Below are positions 44,607 through 54,107 of a DNA stretch of 62,830 bases, one piece after another. Made by a program: the position numbers and the translations under genes. Source of the DNA: Saccharofermentans sp. GTDB taxonomy: Bacteria > Bacillota > Clostridia > Saccharofermentanales > Saccharofermentanaceae. Below the pieces are notes generated by a model, which saw only the letters and a list, made by a program, of their open reading frames with translations, made no database searches and was not told where the DNA came from. The stretch's first letter is position 1. The number at the start of each line of letters is the position of its first letter. The DNA is taken from the NCBI GenBank assembly GCA_024683485.1, contig JAIKYD010000031.1:1-62830 (forward strand). The letters run 5' to 3'.

Positions 44607-47261
44607 TCAGACAGGTGCAGGAGTTACTTTATACACCGTAAGATCTTCATACTGATATACAACAGTTCCGAGTTCTGAGAATACATAAGAATTATCGTAA
44701 CCGTATCTGTAACGCTCCATGCCGCCGATAATAATGTACTCGATCTGATACTTATCGATCACTGATTGAACATCAGGCGCATAATCACTCAGATAGACAA
44801 TATCAACATCGTTGTGCCTCGGGGTAATATAGATCTGCCATACATCTTTGTCAGGATCTGATTCGAGCGTGTCAGTCTCTTTATTTACGATACCATGGAA
44901 TCTCCAGAGCCACTCATGTGTCTGCCATCCGAAGACTGTGGGCAGACCGGTATAGGCGGATATTATACAGTTATCGGTGTAACTGTCTCCGTAGGATTCG
45001 CAGATAACAGGACTGCCTTTTACATTTGTATTGAACCAGTTAACACAGGCCATGTAAGGCTTAAGGTTGCCGGTATAGTCATTATCCACATATTCGCTGG
45101 CGTATGTCTCAATATAGGCTGTGCCGTCTATCGTTTTATAATTCTCGCGTTTTAGTTCTCCTGAACGCTGTTTTAATGAAGCCATTGTGTAATGGGCAGG
45201 AATGAACAGATCGATGGCAAATCCTATAGCGATCGCAAAGAGAAGGATAGAATACTGGCCTTTCTTGTTTACAAACCTGAACAGTCTTATGACAGAATAG
45301 ATCATTGTGACCGACAGGATAATGAATGCTGCAAAAGCAAATTTAAACATCGTGTTGGAACGCAGATATCCGCCGGTATAGATATCCCGTACATAGAAGA
45401 TCTCCGGTGCGATAAGAAGCATTAATCCAACAACGGTCATACCGCAGCAGAAAATATCTATGATATTACGCTTTGCAAAGAAGGCCTGTATGGGATTGGT
45501 AAAAACTGAGTTCTCACCGATCACATAAGGCATGCTTTTCCTTACGGGGTTTTTCCTTTTGGACTTGGTGAGAGATTCGTATCTGTAATTCTTTGTCGCG
45601 AAAACAACCACCAGGAAGAAAACGCTGATTATCACATGTGTTCCATAAAGAATAAACAACTGGTAAAGCGATGAATTATTCTTAACCCTTCCCAGAGAGT
45701 TCGAGATCATGTCAAAGTTGATATTGAACGGCAGTGCCGTGAGAGTTGCAACGGTGAACAGGAAACTCATCTGGAATGATGTTCTTGGAAGTGCTGTGGG
45801 ACTTACCACGCAGAACAGGAATACTGCTATCATGAGTATCAGTTCAAGAATGAAAAGCATCACCGGCTTATCACCTTTTGCAAGATAAATAAGAAGTATT
45901 CCGCCCACGTTTATAACGAAGACTATGGCGCCCGGAACATTTACGAATTTTGGAGACTTAATAGTGTTTACTACCAGCATTCCCATCGAACAGAAGACGA
46001 AGTAGATGAGAAAATCCCAGTAGTTCGTCATCTGGGCACATCCGAGGAGAATTGCACACAAAACAAGATGAAGGCTGACAGATGATCTGAGTTCCGGCAG
46101 TATCCTGTTGTTTTCGCCGCTGAGATTATCGAGACTGTGGAGAACATCTATATCTTCAGCAGACGGAAGACTGACCGAGCATATAAGCGAGAGAATGACT
46201 GCCATGATAAGAAGCACGATGATCATCGAGATTACGTGGGCATGAAGGTCACCGACAAGATATGAGTAGAACGGGAATTCCTCAATGGTGTAATCAACTC
46301 CGAGATCGGGGTTCCAGCCTATGTATCTGGTACTGTCAGGATAGAAGAAGCCGTCTGTCTTTCCGACATCGATCCCCATAGCTTTAAACACATCCAGAAG
46401 ACTGTTTCCGATGCTGTTCTCATCATAAAAATATGAGTGCGAATTACCCCAGAGGGAGACAGCACATCCAGTAAGAAAACCTGCTATATACTTTACAACT
46501 TTGCTGTCTGTAAAGCCTCTTTTCGATGAAGCTTCGATAAGATACTTTCCTATGGCAAAACTCATTCCAAACGGGATTGCAGTGGCAGAACACATGGCAA
46601 GGTTGTATCCGACTCCTGTTGGAATGCCGGTAATCTTGATCACGACGGACCAGATATATTGACCGAAATAATAATAGTTGATCGGATAACCTGACAGCCA
46701 CATATCATTCGCAGGCAGGTTGCCGTTACGCTGCATTGACATAATGAAGCCGTAATCCATGAACTTCTCCTGCCCGTTGATGTCAGGCAGGAAACCTTTG
46801 AAATAACACATCAGGAAGAAGACTATAAGAAAAGCGGTCTCTTCCATGACTATGGCTTCAACAAAACCTTTGCTGTCATACTTCCTGATAAGAGCTTCCC
46901 TGAATGTTTTAGGTATGTAACAGCAGGCTGCAACGATCAACGCTGAAAGGATGATCGATATAACATTTATCTTAAAGATCTTAAAATGTGTCAATGTCCA
47001 CAGGACAAGACATGTAAGAACAAGTCCCATCGGCTGTGACAGAAAGAAACCGCCGGATGAGAAGTTTTCCCATAGCTTTGCAGCAAGCGGCAGGGTCACA
47101 AAACCTATGAGCATAAGGACTGCCACCCACCAGAGGCAGTAAGCGGTATCGTTTGCCCCCATTGTACATACGCCGGTCAACGCAGCGATTACAAAAGGAA
47201 CCAGGATCAGCAGAAAGCGGAGAGGTGAAGTCTCGATAAGCGAAGCAGAGGTCTTGTTCAT
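44607..47261 (-). CDS. DUF2298 (YYY-type) multi-pass membrane protein, GT-C-like
   Basis: This 884-residue protein has many membrane helices and the hallmark of DUF2298: PINYYYFGQYIWSVVIKI (the YYY motif), preceded by MSMQRNGNLPANDMWLSG. A long extracellular C-terminal region (about 690-884) includes YVDNDYTGNLKP and IISAYTGLPTVFGW. The topology is like polytopic GT-C glycosyltransferases that use lipid-linked sugars, but no activity is proven for the family. It is the last gene of a minus-strand operon with DUF1015 and FAD-oxidoreductase genes, overlapping the latter by four bases. Confidence 0.8.
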   Translation of the reverse strand: MNKTSASLIETSPLRFLLILVPFVIAALTGVCTMGANDTAYCLWWVAVLMLIGFVTLPLAAKLWENFSSGGFFLSQPMGLVLTCLVLWTLTHFKIFKINVISIILSALIVAACCYIPKTFREALIRKYDSKGFVEAIVMEETAFLIVFFLMCYFKGFLPDINGQEKFMDYGFIMSMQRNGNLPANDMWLSGYPINYYYFGQYIWSVVIKITGIPTGVGYNLAMCSATAIPFGMSFAIGKYLIEASSKRGFTDSKVVKYIAGFLTGCAVSLWGNSHSYFYDENSIGNSLLDVFKAMGIDVGKTDGFFYPDSTRYIGWNPDLGVDYTIEEFPFYSYLVGDLHAHVISMIIVLLIMAVILSLICSVSLPSAEDIDVLHSLDNLSGENNRILPELRSSVSLHLVLCAILLGCAQMTNYWDFLIYFVFCSMGMLVVNTIKSPKFVNVPGAIVFVINVGGILLIYLAKGDKPVMLFILELILMIAVFLFCVVSPTALPRTSFQMSFLFTVATLTALPFNINFDMISNSLGRVKNNSSLYQLFILYGTHVIISVFFLVVVFATKNYRYESLTKSKRKNPVRKSMPYVIGENSVFTNPIQAFFAKRNIIDIFCCGMTVVGLMLLIAPEIFYVRDIYTGGYLRSNTMFKFAFAAFIILSVTMIYSVIRLFRFVNKKGQYSILLFAIAIGFAIDLFIPAHYTMASLKQRSGELKRENYKTIDGTAYIETYASEYVDNDYTGNLKPYMACVNWFNTNVKGSPVICESYGDSYTDNCIISAYTGLPTVFGWQTHEWLWRFHGIVNKETDTLESDPDKDVWQIYITPRHNDVDIVYLSDYAPDVQSVIDKYQIEYIIIGGMERYRYGYDNSYVFSELGTVVYQYEDLTVYKVTPAPV

Positions 47262-48412
47262 GACAGAACTCCTTCGAAAGAATCTTTTATTGTATTTTCA
47301 TTTATATTCAGTTCGGTAACAGGTGCAGGTGCAGATTCACGGATAACGGAATCCTCATAGGACCTGATGATCCCGGAACTAATCTTTCCTGCGAGATTCA
47401 CTACGGAATCCATATGATTCTCAGGTGTATCATTCGTTGCAAATTTGGTGAGTCCTGTTGAGCAGACATAAAGATTCTCGCACGGGTTTGTCAGATCGAT
47501 CTCGGGATACTGTGCTGTCAGTGCATATCTGGTCTTTGTCAGGCGCCACGATCTTACATCCGACTTGCGAAGTGACGGATAAAGTTTGCGCAGTCCCGCA
47601 AAATATTTAAGCATTATGTTGGCATCTGAATCGATCCAGAGTGAGTCGGTTATAGAACATGAACCGACAAGATACACGACAGATCCGCCGTATCCGCGTT
47701 CACCAAATGCACTGGAGTGATTGATTATCGCCTTGAAGGGCAGGTCTGAATCCTTTGGGGGAACCTGATAGAACATCTGCGATATCTCGTGCTTCATAAC
47801 CATCATGGCCGTGATCTTTGCACTGTAAGTAATGTTCATAAGGATATCCCTGTCATCCATCGGAATAGGAAGTCCGTGACTGACATTTACGAAAGTTCTG
47901 CAGGAACCGGTGAATATGACATAAGCACTGTCGATCACAACTCTTGTTGAATTGGAAAGGATACAACTTGTCCTGTACATTCCGCTTCCGAGTCTGGCTA
48001 TCTCCGCAACGGTGGTGGAGTAACTGATGTGACCTCCGTTATCGGTAATTGCCTGCATAAGGCTTGAGATGAGACACGCAAATCCACCGTCATAATAACC
48101 GACTTTGCGGTGGGAAGCTTTTCCTGACCATGCGGAATCGAACCAGTTTATCTTATCATCAACACCCATTTCCTTGGAAAGTGCAAGCAATGACTTGTCA
48201 CTTTTTCTGAGATGGTGGGGAAGCAGTTCAAGATATTCCCTTCCGATCCTTGTATATGCAAGAAGTCCGCCGGGAGAAGCAAGCTCCTCGACGACAGTAA
48301 CCTTGAAGCCGGCTTTTGACAGCCTCATTCCGCAGGTGAGACCCGACAGACCGGATCCTATTATGCAGACGGTTTTCTTCTCATCAGAAAAAACATTATC
48401 TGAATTCATCAT
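47258..48412 (-). CDS. FAD-dependent amine-oxidase/protoporphyrinogen-oxidase-like protein
   Basis: This 384-residue flavoprotein has an N-terminal dinucleotide-binding fold VCIIGSGLSGLTCGMRLSKAG (split after GLSGL), with VVEELASPGG at the second strand. The mid-region resembles NAD(P)-binding FAD oxidoreductases that act on polyprenyl or sugar substrates (YLELLPHHL, GGFACLISSLM). The C-terminal FAD motif reads NLYVCSTGLTKFATNDTPENHMDS. Overlaps with both neighbours suggest one operon with DUF1015 and DUF2298. The substrate is unknown; a role in modifying a lipid-linked glycan is speculation. Confidence 0.75.
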   Translation of the reverse strand: MMNSDNVFSDEKKTVCIIGSGLSGLTCGMRLSKAGFKVTVVEELASPGGLLAYTRIGREYLELLPHHLRKSDKSLLALSKEMGVDDKINWFDSAWSGKASHRKVGYYDGGFACLISSLMQAITDNGGHISYSTTVAEIARLGSGMYRTSCILSNSTRVVIDSAYVIFTGSCRTFVNVSHGLPIPMDDRDILMNITYSAKITAMMVMKHEISQMFYQVPPKDSDLPFKAIINHSSAFGERGYGGSVVYLVGSCSITDSLWIDSDANIMLKYFAGLRKLYPSLRKSDVRSWRLTKTRYALTAQYPEIDLTNPCENLYVCSTGLTKFATNDTPENHMDSVVNLAGKISSGIIRSYEDSVIRESAPAPVTELNINENTIKDSFEGVLS

Positions 48413-49671
48413 TCGATCTTCTTTGCCTCAAGATAGAACCGCTTCTCAAAAGCTTCTCCCATTGAAAAGGTTTTTCTGGGGAAGACCCCTTCTTTCTCTA
48501 CTGTGCTGAAGAAGGTATCTTTGCTTATAGCTGGGACAAGTATCCCTGTGTTGCCTGAATCTGCAAGTTTTCTTACGGAATCTTCACCGTGAATGTAGTC
48601 ACATTCCAGTCCAAGGCTGTCTATCATCATCTGAACGGAACCGACAGCTAAAGTGTGCGGCGGATTGGAAAGAGAAACGGTAATATCCTCTTTGCCCCCG
48701 GACACAACTGTAAAAGACTGGGCACCATCGGATGGTGAATTGATCTCAATGCCGGAATCCTTAAAGTATTCATTTGCTTTTCTGATGAATTCATCAGAAC
48801 TGATGTTGAAGATTACTCTGTGTATCGGCTCGAAATCAAGACCTTTGTCGTGAATATTTACTATTTCGGCAAGAGCATATCTTGCGGGATGATCCTGTTT
48901 TTCCTCATCTGAAAGATCCTTCCTGATATTCTCCCAATGCGCCTTGGCAGAAGCTAAGGAATGGTTGCCGTCACCTACAAGGAATAATAATCCGTCGCTG
49001 TTTGCGTTTTTGAGTGCAGCAAGACCGTTAACGATAGAATCCGCAACCGCAGAACCGTCAGGGATAAAGGTGCCGGTAATATGTCCGGAACCGAGCATAA
49101 GATCAGTATCATATAAAGGAGTGATACCTTCCTCTTTTGCCATGGCGAAAGCTTTCTCGATAGTGATGCCCTCCGGGTCATCAATGAGTATCATAATATG
49201 CGGAAGTTCAAGAGGGGAATTTGCTCTGATCCTGATCCTTGGAGGGATCCTTGAAAGAACGGTTCCTTCTGTTGCTCTGCATATATTCTTGTTGCCGGGT
49301 TCAAAACTGTAACCTTCAAGATCGATGGCAGCCATTAAACCCTTTCTTGAGGGATGAAGGGACGTGGATCTGTCGGTAAGGATGAAGCCGGTTCCGAGAC
49401 TTTGGAGAATGCCGTCATCAAGATATTTGCGGGCTGTTCTGGCGATGGATTCAAGCTTTTTTGTTTCCTCATCAGTTCCGAGATACACTTCCGGAAGAAC
49501 AAGATTCAATGCAGACGGAGCATCTCCTGCTTCGCCTTCGGCACTTTTCCAGTACTCAGGCTCTGATGTATATTGATCGCACGCGATAACTGCCCATTTC
49601 TTAAGGTCTGAACCTTGCTGCGGAATAAGTATGTCCGGTACCGCAAAACCGAGATCACTGATGGTCCTCAA
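48409..49671 (-). CDS. DUF1015-family protein
   Basis: This 420-residue protein matches DUF1015: WAVIACDQYTSEPEYW near the start, FILTDRST, a central VGDGNHSLASAKAHWE (the strongest family signature) and HDKGLDFEPIHRVIF. It starts at TTG (49669-49671), nine bases after GAGGGG. It heads the minus-strand operon that continues with the FAD oxidoreductase and DUF2298 genes. DUF1015 proteins are often near serA in Clostridia, and serA is a few genes away here. The biochemical role is not established. Confidence 0.85.
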   Translation of the reverse strand: MRTISDLGFAVPDILIPQQGSDLKKWAVIACDQYTSEPEYWKSAEGEAGDAPSALNLVLPEVYLGTDEETKKLESIARTARKYLDDGILQSLGTGFILTDRSTSLHPSRKGLMAAIDLEGYSFEPGNKNICRATEGTVLSRIPPRIRIRANSPLELPHIMILIDDPEGITIEKAFAMAKEEGITPLYDTDLMLGSGHITGTFIPDGSAVADSIVNGLAALKNANSDGLLFLVGDGNHSLASAKAHWENIRKDLSDEEKQDHPARYALAEIVNIHDKGLDFEPIHRVIFNISSDEFIRKANEYFKDSGIEINSPSDGAQSFTVVSGGKEDITVSLSNPPHTLAVGSVQMMIDSLGLECDYIHGEDSVRKLADSGNTGILVPAISKDTFFSTVEKEGVFPRKTFSMGEAFEKRFYLEAKKIE

Positions 49672-49710
49672 TTCTAATTACCCCTCTAAAAACAATAAAA
49701 ATGCCTAATC

Positions 49711-49719
49711 ATTCTATCA
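49711..49719 (-). promoter_or_regulatory. Extended -10 promoter of the DUF1015 operon
   Basis: On the minus strand TGATAGAAT lies 39 bases before the TTG start. GTGATAGAATG is identical to the string before dapL. Confidence 0.5.
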
Positions 49720-49841
49720 CGGCAGGAAAGGGTTTTGGGAACAAAAACAGGCTTTTTTGCTTTTTTTGCATGTTTGAAAAATATGTTCATAAGAGTAATG
49801 CCTGTATAAATGGAATTTGCCCTGGAAACCCTGCAATGCAC

Positions 49842-49870
49842 TTAACTCTATGTACATTTAATGGTACTAT
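49842..49870 (+). promoter_or_regulatory. Probable promoter of the WYL regulator
   Basis: TTAACT (49842-49847) and TACTAT (49865-49870) are 17 bases apart, 33 bases before the ATG. The 232-base gap 49672-49903 otherwise shows only AT-rich sequence and the minus-strand promoter. Confidence 0.45.
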
Positions 49871-49903
49871 TAATTAACCGATCATATATGAGGAGGAACA
49901 CAT

Positions 49904-50998
49904 ATGGCTAACAGTGAATTATCAAAACTCAAGATATTGTTCATTTATGATTATTTCAAGAACAGGCTCTGTGCCTCAGGCGGTAAGGATTCTGTGTCTG
50001 TTAGCGAACTTATCGCTTATCTGGAGGATAAGACCGGGACAACTTTTGAACGGAAGTCCATATATGCTGATATAAGCAAGATCAATGAATATGTGCGGAA
50101 ATCCGGTCAGACAACTGACAGTGATTGGATCTTTTGTGAAGGCAAGAAATACAGGCGGGGAGATCTAAAAGGCGAGATCCTTATAGATGAAGCAAGACTT
50201 ATAGTAGATGCCATCAGCACGACACCATTCGTTGATTCGGATCTTTGTGACAAGATCACTGATATGTTCCCCTCATATTTCACGGGCGATTATCAGAAGA
50301 GGATACTTTACCCGCATTATGAAAAAGTGGACAGAAAATGCATTTCCAGACTGAATAACATCAGAACCGCAATAAACGACAAATCGTCACTTAAGATCCC
50401 CTATGGTTACAAGCTGGGAAGTGAACTGACGGAGAAAACAGACAAGACTGTATCTCCGATGGCTCTTGACTGGGAGAATAACTGCTATTATCTGATAGCC
50501 GTTGATAATGCAGTTGTTAATGAGAAAGGATTAGACAGGGATGAATCACTTACCGGCGCATTAAGACGCTACAGGGTTGACAGGATGGCCAATGTTTATT
50601 TCTCGAATGCTCCATATATTGATTACAAGAGCGAAGCGTTAAGGCAGCAGGAACTCAAGAGGTTCATCGGAAACTCGCTTTCGGCATTTTCGAGCAATGA
50701 TCTGACGTTATTAGGCATCAAAATAAAGGGCAGGACCAGAAAAGATGCTCTCAAGGCATATGGTGCATTTGCCTCAAAAGCAAGTGATAAAGTCAGGATC
50801 AAGGATGATACCAAACTTGACAAGGGCATACTGGAGATAACCGTTAAGACCGGACGGGCACCGACTCTTTATACTGATATTTTCGAGCTTTCCACATTCG
50901 AGAATGTTGAGATCGAGATCGATAACGACGAGATCTGCCGCGAATACGGTGAATTCATAAAGAAAGCCGCCAAGGCAGCAAAACTTCAGAAGCTCTGA
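49904..50998 (+). CDS. WYL-domain transcriptional regulator
   Basis: This 364-residue protein has an N-terminal winged helix-turn-helix (about 10-75; SVSELIAYLEDKTGTTFERKSIYADISKI, given in part) and a WYL ligand-sensing domain (about 150-245), with VSPMALDWENNCYYLIAVD and LRRYRVDRMANV. The WYL core itself is substituted (CYYL). A C-terminal WCX-type region follows (about 270-364). AGGAGGA precedes the ATG. It is upstream of alaS, but alaS has its own promoter. Its target and ligand are unknown. Confidence 0.88.
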   Translation: MANSELSKLKILFIYDYFKNRLCASGGKDSVSVSELIAYLEDKTGTTFERKSIYADISKINEYVRKSGQTTDSDWIFCEGKKYRRGDLKGEILIDEARLIVDAISTTPFVDSDLCDKITDMFPSYFTGDYQKRILYPHYEKVDRKCISRLNNIRTAINDKSSLKIPYGYKLGSELTEKTDKTVSPMALDWENNCYYLIAVDNAVVNEKGLDRDESLTGALRRYRVDRMANVYFSNAPYIDYKSEALRQQELKRFIGNSLSAFSSNDLTLLGIKIKGRTRKDALKAYGAFASKASDKVRIKDDTKLDKGILEITVKTGRAPTLYTDIFELSTFENVEIEIDNDEICREYGEFIKKAAKAAKLQKL

Positions 50999-51027
50999 TT
51001 GCAAAGAAATATTAAACGATTTATAAT
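50999..51027 (+). promoter_or_regulatory. Sigma-A promoter of alaS
   Basis: TTGCAA (50999-51004), starting right after the WYL stop, and TATAAT (51022-51027) are separated by 17 bases. The leader to the ATG at 51062 is under 30 bases, too short for a T-box. Confidence 0.7.
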
Positions 51028-51061
51028 TTCTAAGTTTTATTTTTATATAGGAGTGTCACCA

Positions 51062-53749
51062 ATGAGACAGTTTACTTCAAAAGAGCTAAGAAAGACATGG
51101 AAAGAGTTTTATATTGAAAGAGGTCATGTCGATGTAGGTGCCGTATCCCTGGTATCTGACGGTTCAACCGGAGTATTATTCAACGTTGCGGGAATGCAGC
51201 CTTTGATGCCTTACCTTTTGGGCGAGAAGCATCCTATGGGAACGAGGCTTTGCAATGTGCAGGGCTGTGTCCGTACGAATGATATTGATTCAGTAGGTGA
51301 CAGGAGCCACGTCACATTCTTTGAGATGATGGGAAGCTGGAGCCTTGGTGATTACTTCAAGGAAGAAAGATGTAAATGGAGTTACGAACTTCTCACCCAG
51401 GTGTTCGGATTTGATAATGACCATCTTGCTGCAACAGTTTTCGCAGGAGATGAGAACGCCCCCAGAGACGAGGAGGGCGCCCGGTTCAGAATTGCGTCCG
51501 GATTCAAGCCCGAGAATATCTACTATCTCGGTGCAGACGACAACTGGTGGGGACTTGAGTATGGTCCCTGCGGTCCGGACAGTGAGATGTTCTATATTGC
51601 TGATGTTCCTGACTGTGGTCCGGACTGCGGCCCCGGATGTTCCTGCGGCAAATATACCGAGATCGGTAACGATGTTTTCATGCAGTATGAGAAGCATCAG
51701 GACGGAACTCTCACACCTCTCAAGCAGAAGAATGTTGATACCGGCTGGGGTCTTGAGAGAATCCTTGCGTTCCTTAACGGGACAAAAGATGTTTATAAGA
51801 CAGATCTCTTTACTGATGCTATTGCATTTATCGAGAAGGCTTCAGGTGTTAAATATGACTCTGACGAGAAGCTTACTAGGTCAATGAGAGTCCTTGCAGA
51901 CCACATCCGTACAAGCGTCATGCTTATCGGTGACGCAGCAAAGCTCGTTCCTTCAAATGCCGGTGCAGGTTATGTGTTGAGACGTCTCATCAGACGTGCT
52001 GTAAGACACGCAAGAACACTCGGAATGTCAACAGAACAGATCCTGGATCTGGCAAAGATCTATATCGACAGTGTTTACGATGACAGCTATCCGCTTCTTG
52101 CAAAGAACCGTGAGTTCATCCTGAACGAGCTCGACAAGGAGATCGCAAGATTCGAGAGCACCCTTGAGAACGGTATCAAGGAATTCAAGAAGATCCTTGA
52201 TGACAAGAAAGCAGCAGGTTCAGCTGAGATCGACGGTGATTCCGCCTTCTATCTTTATGACACATTCGGATTTCCTATCGAGCTAACCGTTGAGATGGCT
52301 TCTGAAGAAGGCCTTAAGGTCGATGAGGAAGGCTTCAAGGCTGCAATGGAAAAACAGAAGGAAACTGCAAGAGCAGCTACCAAGGCAAAGGGTGATCTCG
52401 CTCTCAGCGTAAATGAGATCCCTGATGAAGTTGCCAAGGATTCAAATGCTACAGAATATGATGGTTACGATAACCTCAAGTGTGATGCAAAGGTTATCTA
52501 CATCCTTAAATCTGATGAAGACGGTATCAAGGTTGTTGACAGTGCTTCCGAAGGAGATGACATTATCCTTGTTACTGATAAAACAGTTCTTTACGCCACA
52601 ATGGGTGGTCAGATTCACGATGAAGGTAAAGTATTCACATCAGGTTTTGAAGCAGAGGTCATCTCGGTCGATAAGGATGCCGCAGGCAAGTATCTCCATA
52701 CTCTTAAGGTTGTTAAGGGCACTGTTTCCGCAGGCGAGACCGTCAGCGTCGAAGTTGATAAGAAGAACAGACTTGCTATCGCAAGGAACCACACAGCTAC
52801 ACACATCCTGCTTTCAGCTCTCCAGAAGGTTTTGGGAGATCATGTTGAGCAGGCAGGTTCTTATGTAGGCAATGACCGTCTGAGATTTGACTTCAACAAC
52901 TCCCAGGCAATGACTGCAGAAGAGATATCCAAGGTTGAAGAGATGGTTAACGATGTTGTTCTCCAGGCTCTTCCTGTAGAGACTAAGGTTCTTGCAATTG
53001 AAGACGCAAAGAAACTCGGTGCCACAGCAATCTTCGGCGAGAAGTACGGAGAGGTCGTAAGAGTTGTAGCGGTTGGCGGTTTTGAAGTTCCTTTCGATCT
53101 CGAGTTCTGTGGCGGCACACACCTTACAAACAGCGCACAGATCGGTCAGTTCAGGATCGTTTCAGAATCCGGTATCGCAGCAGGCATAAGAAGAATCGAA
53201 GCTGTAACAGGCGAGAGATGTTATGAGATGAACAAGGCAGACAGAAACCTAATTGATGAGGCTGCAGCTGCTCTTAAGACTCCTAAGGATAAGATCGTTG
53301 AGCGTATTGATGCTCTTCACGCAGAAGTTAAGTCTCTTGAGAAGGAGCTCGCTGAGATCGAGAAGGCCAAGGCAGGTTCATTTGCGGACAGCGCTGTCTC
53401 AGGTGCCAAGGATATCGGAGGCGTTAAGGCAGTTATCGCGGCATGCGATGCTGCAGATGCGGCAGCTATGAGGGATACAGCAGACAAGATCAGAGATAAG
53501 CTGGATTGCGGAATGGTATTCCTCGCTGCCGAGGGTGAAGGCAAACTGCTGTTCACGGCCATGGCTACGAAGTCTGCAGTTGATAAGGGCGTTCACTGCG
53601 GAAATATCATCAAGGAAGCTGCAAAGGTTGCCGGCGGTGGCGGTGGCGGACGTCCGGACATGGCACAGGCCGGCGGTAAGGATGTTACCAAACTTAATGA
53701 TGCTCTTGCGAAAGCAGAGGAGATCCTGGCTTCCCAGGTTAATGCATAA
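51062..53749 (+). CDS. alaS: Alanine-tRNA ligase
   Basis: This 895-residue class II synthetase has an N-terminal catalytic domain (FNVAGMQPLMPYLLG, NVQGCVRTNDID, FFEMMGSWSLGDYF). The editing domain has the zinc-type HTATH (His577, His581) and CGGTH (Cys683, His687), and the C-Ala domain ends in a Gly-rich GGGGGGRPDMAQAGG stretch. A four-Cys insert (Cys185, 189, 193, 195; DCGPDCGPGCSCG) in the catalytic domain is typical of one clostridial AlaS type and may bind metal. The start is ATG 51062, nine bases after AGGAG. An open frame back to 50999 is rejected. Confidence 0.96.
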   Translation: MRQFTSKELRKTWKEFYIERGHVDVGAVSLVSDGSTGVLFNVAGMQPLMPYLLGEKHPMGTRLCNVQGCVRTNDIDSVGDRSHVTFFEMMGSWSLGDYFKEERCKWSYELLTQVFGFDNDHLAATVFAGDENAPRDEEGARFRIASGFKPENIYYLGADDNWWGLEYGPCGPDSEMFYIADVPDCGPDCGPGCSCGKYTEIGNDVFMQYEKHQDGTLTPLKQKNVDTGWGLERILAFLNGTKDVYKTDLFTDAIAFIEKASGVKYDSDEKLTRSMRVLADHIRTSVMLIGDAAKLVPSNAGAGYVLRRLIRRAVRHARTLGMSTEQILDLAKIYIDSVYDDSYPLLAKNREFILNELDKEIARFESTLENGIKEFKKILDDKKAAGSAEIDGDSAFYLYDTFGFPIELTVEMASEEGLKVDEEGFKAAMEKQKETARAATKAKGDLALSVNEIPDEVAKDSNATEYDGYDNLKCDAKVIYILKSDEDGIKVVDSASEGDDIILVTDKTVLYATMGGQIHDEGKVFTSGFEAEVISVDKDAAGKYLHTLKVVKGTVSAGETVSVEVDKKNRLAIARNHTATHILLSALQKVLGDHVEQAGSYVGNDRLRFDFNNSQAMTAEEISKVEEMVNDVVLQALPVETKVLAIEDAKKLGATAIFGEKYGEVVRVVAVGGFEVPFDLEFCGGTHLTNSAQIGQFRIVSESGIAAGIRRIEAVTGERCYEMNKADRNLIDEAAAALKTPKDKIVERIDALHAEVKSLEKELAEIEKAKAGSFADSAVSGAKDIGGVKAVIAACDAADAAAMRDTADKIRDKLDCGMVFLAAEGEGKLLFTAMATKSAVDKGVHCGNIIKEAAKVAGGGGGGRPDMAQAGGKDVTKLNDALAKAEEILASQVNA

Positions 53750-53761
53750 AGGAGAATAGAT

Positions 53762-54103
53762 ATGTGCTTGTTTTGTGATATAGTTGCGGGCAAGATCCCG
53801 TCAAGCAAGGTTTATGAGAACGAATATGTTCTTTGCTTTAACGATATTAATCCTGTAACCCCTGTTCATGTTCTTGTTGTTCCGAAGAAGCACTTCAATG
53901 ACATCAATGAACTTGCATCAGATCCCGAGGGTGCCGTTTATTCTGCGGAGATAACAAAGGCTATAAGCGAAGTTGCAAAGATAAAGGGTATCAGTGAAGG
54001 ATTCAGAACCGTTAATAACTGTGGTGAAGACGGTGGTCAGTCCGTAATGCATGTTCATTTCCACGTTCTTGGTGGAATCAAGTTTACTGAGAAGATAGTC
54101 TGA
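53762..54103 (+). CDS. HIT-family nucleotide-binding protein
   Basis: This 113-residue protein matches Hint-branch HIT hydrolases. It opens CLFCDIVAGKIPSSKVYEN, holds VLVVPKKHFNDI, and carries the His triad as HVHFHVLGG near the end. These enzymes hydrolyse AMP-NH2-type nucleoside phosphoramidates, and some act on aminoacyl-AMP, which may explain the position 12 bases after alaS. GGAG lies before the ATG. Confidence 0.93.
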   Translation: MCLFCDIVAGKIPSSKVYENEYVLCFNDINPVTPVHVLVVPKKHFNDINELASDPEGAVYSAEITKAISEVAKIKGISEGFRTVNNCGEDGGQSVMHVHFHVLGGIKFTEKIV

Positions 54104-54107
54104 TCCT

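Noticed and set aside
44603..44615. Perfect palindrome CCTGTCAGACAGG between two convergent genes.
   Set aside because: A one-base centre cannot form a hairpin loop with the full stem and no T-run follows; too short to call an operator.
50999..51061. Possible T-box leader before alaS.
   Set aside because: Only 63 bases separate the WYL stop from the start codon, and these hold a promoter. No stem I or TGGN antiterminator bulge could fit.
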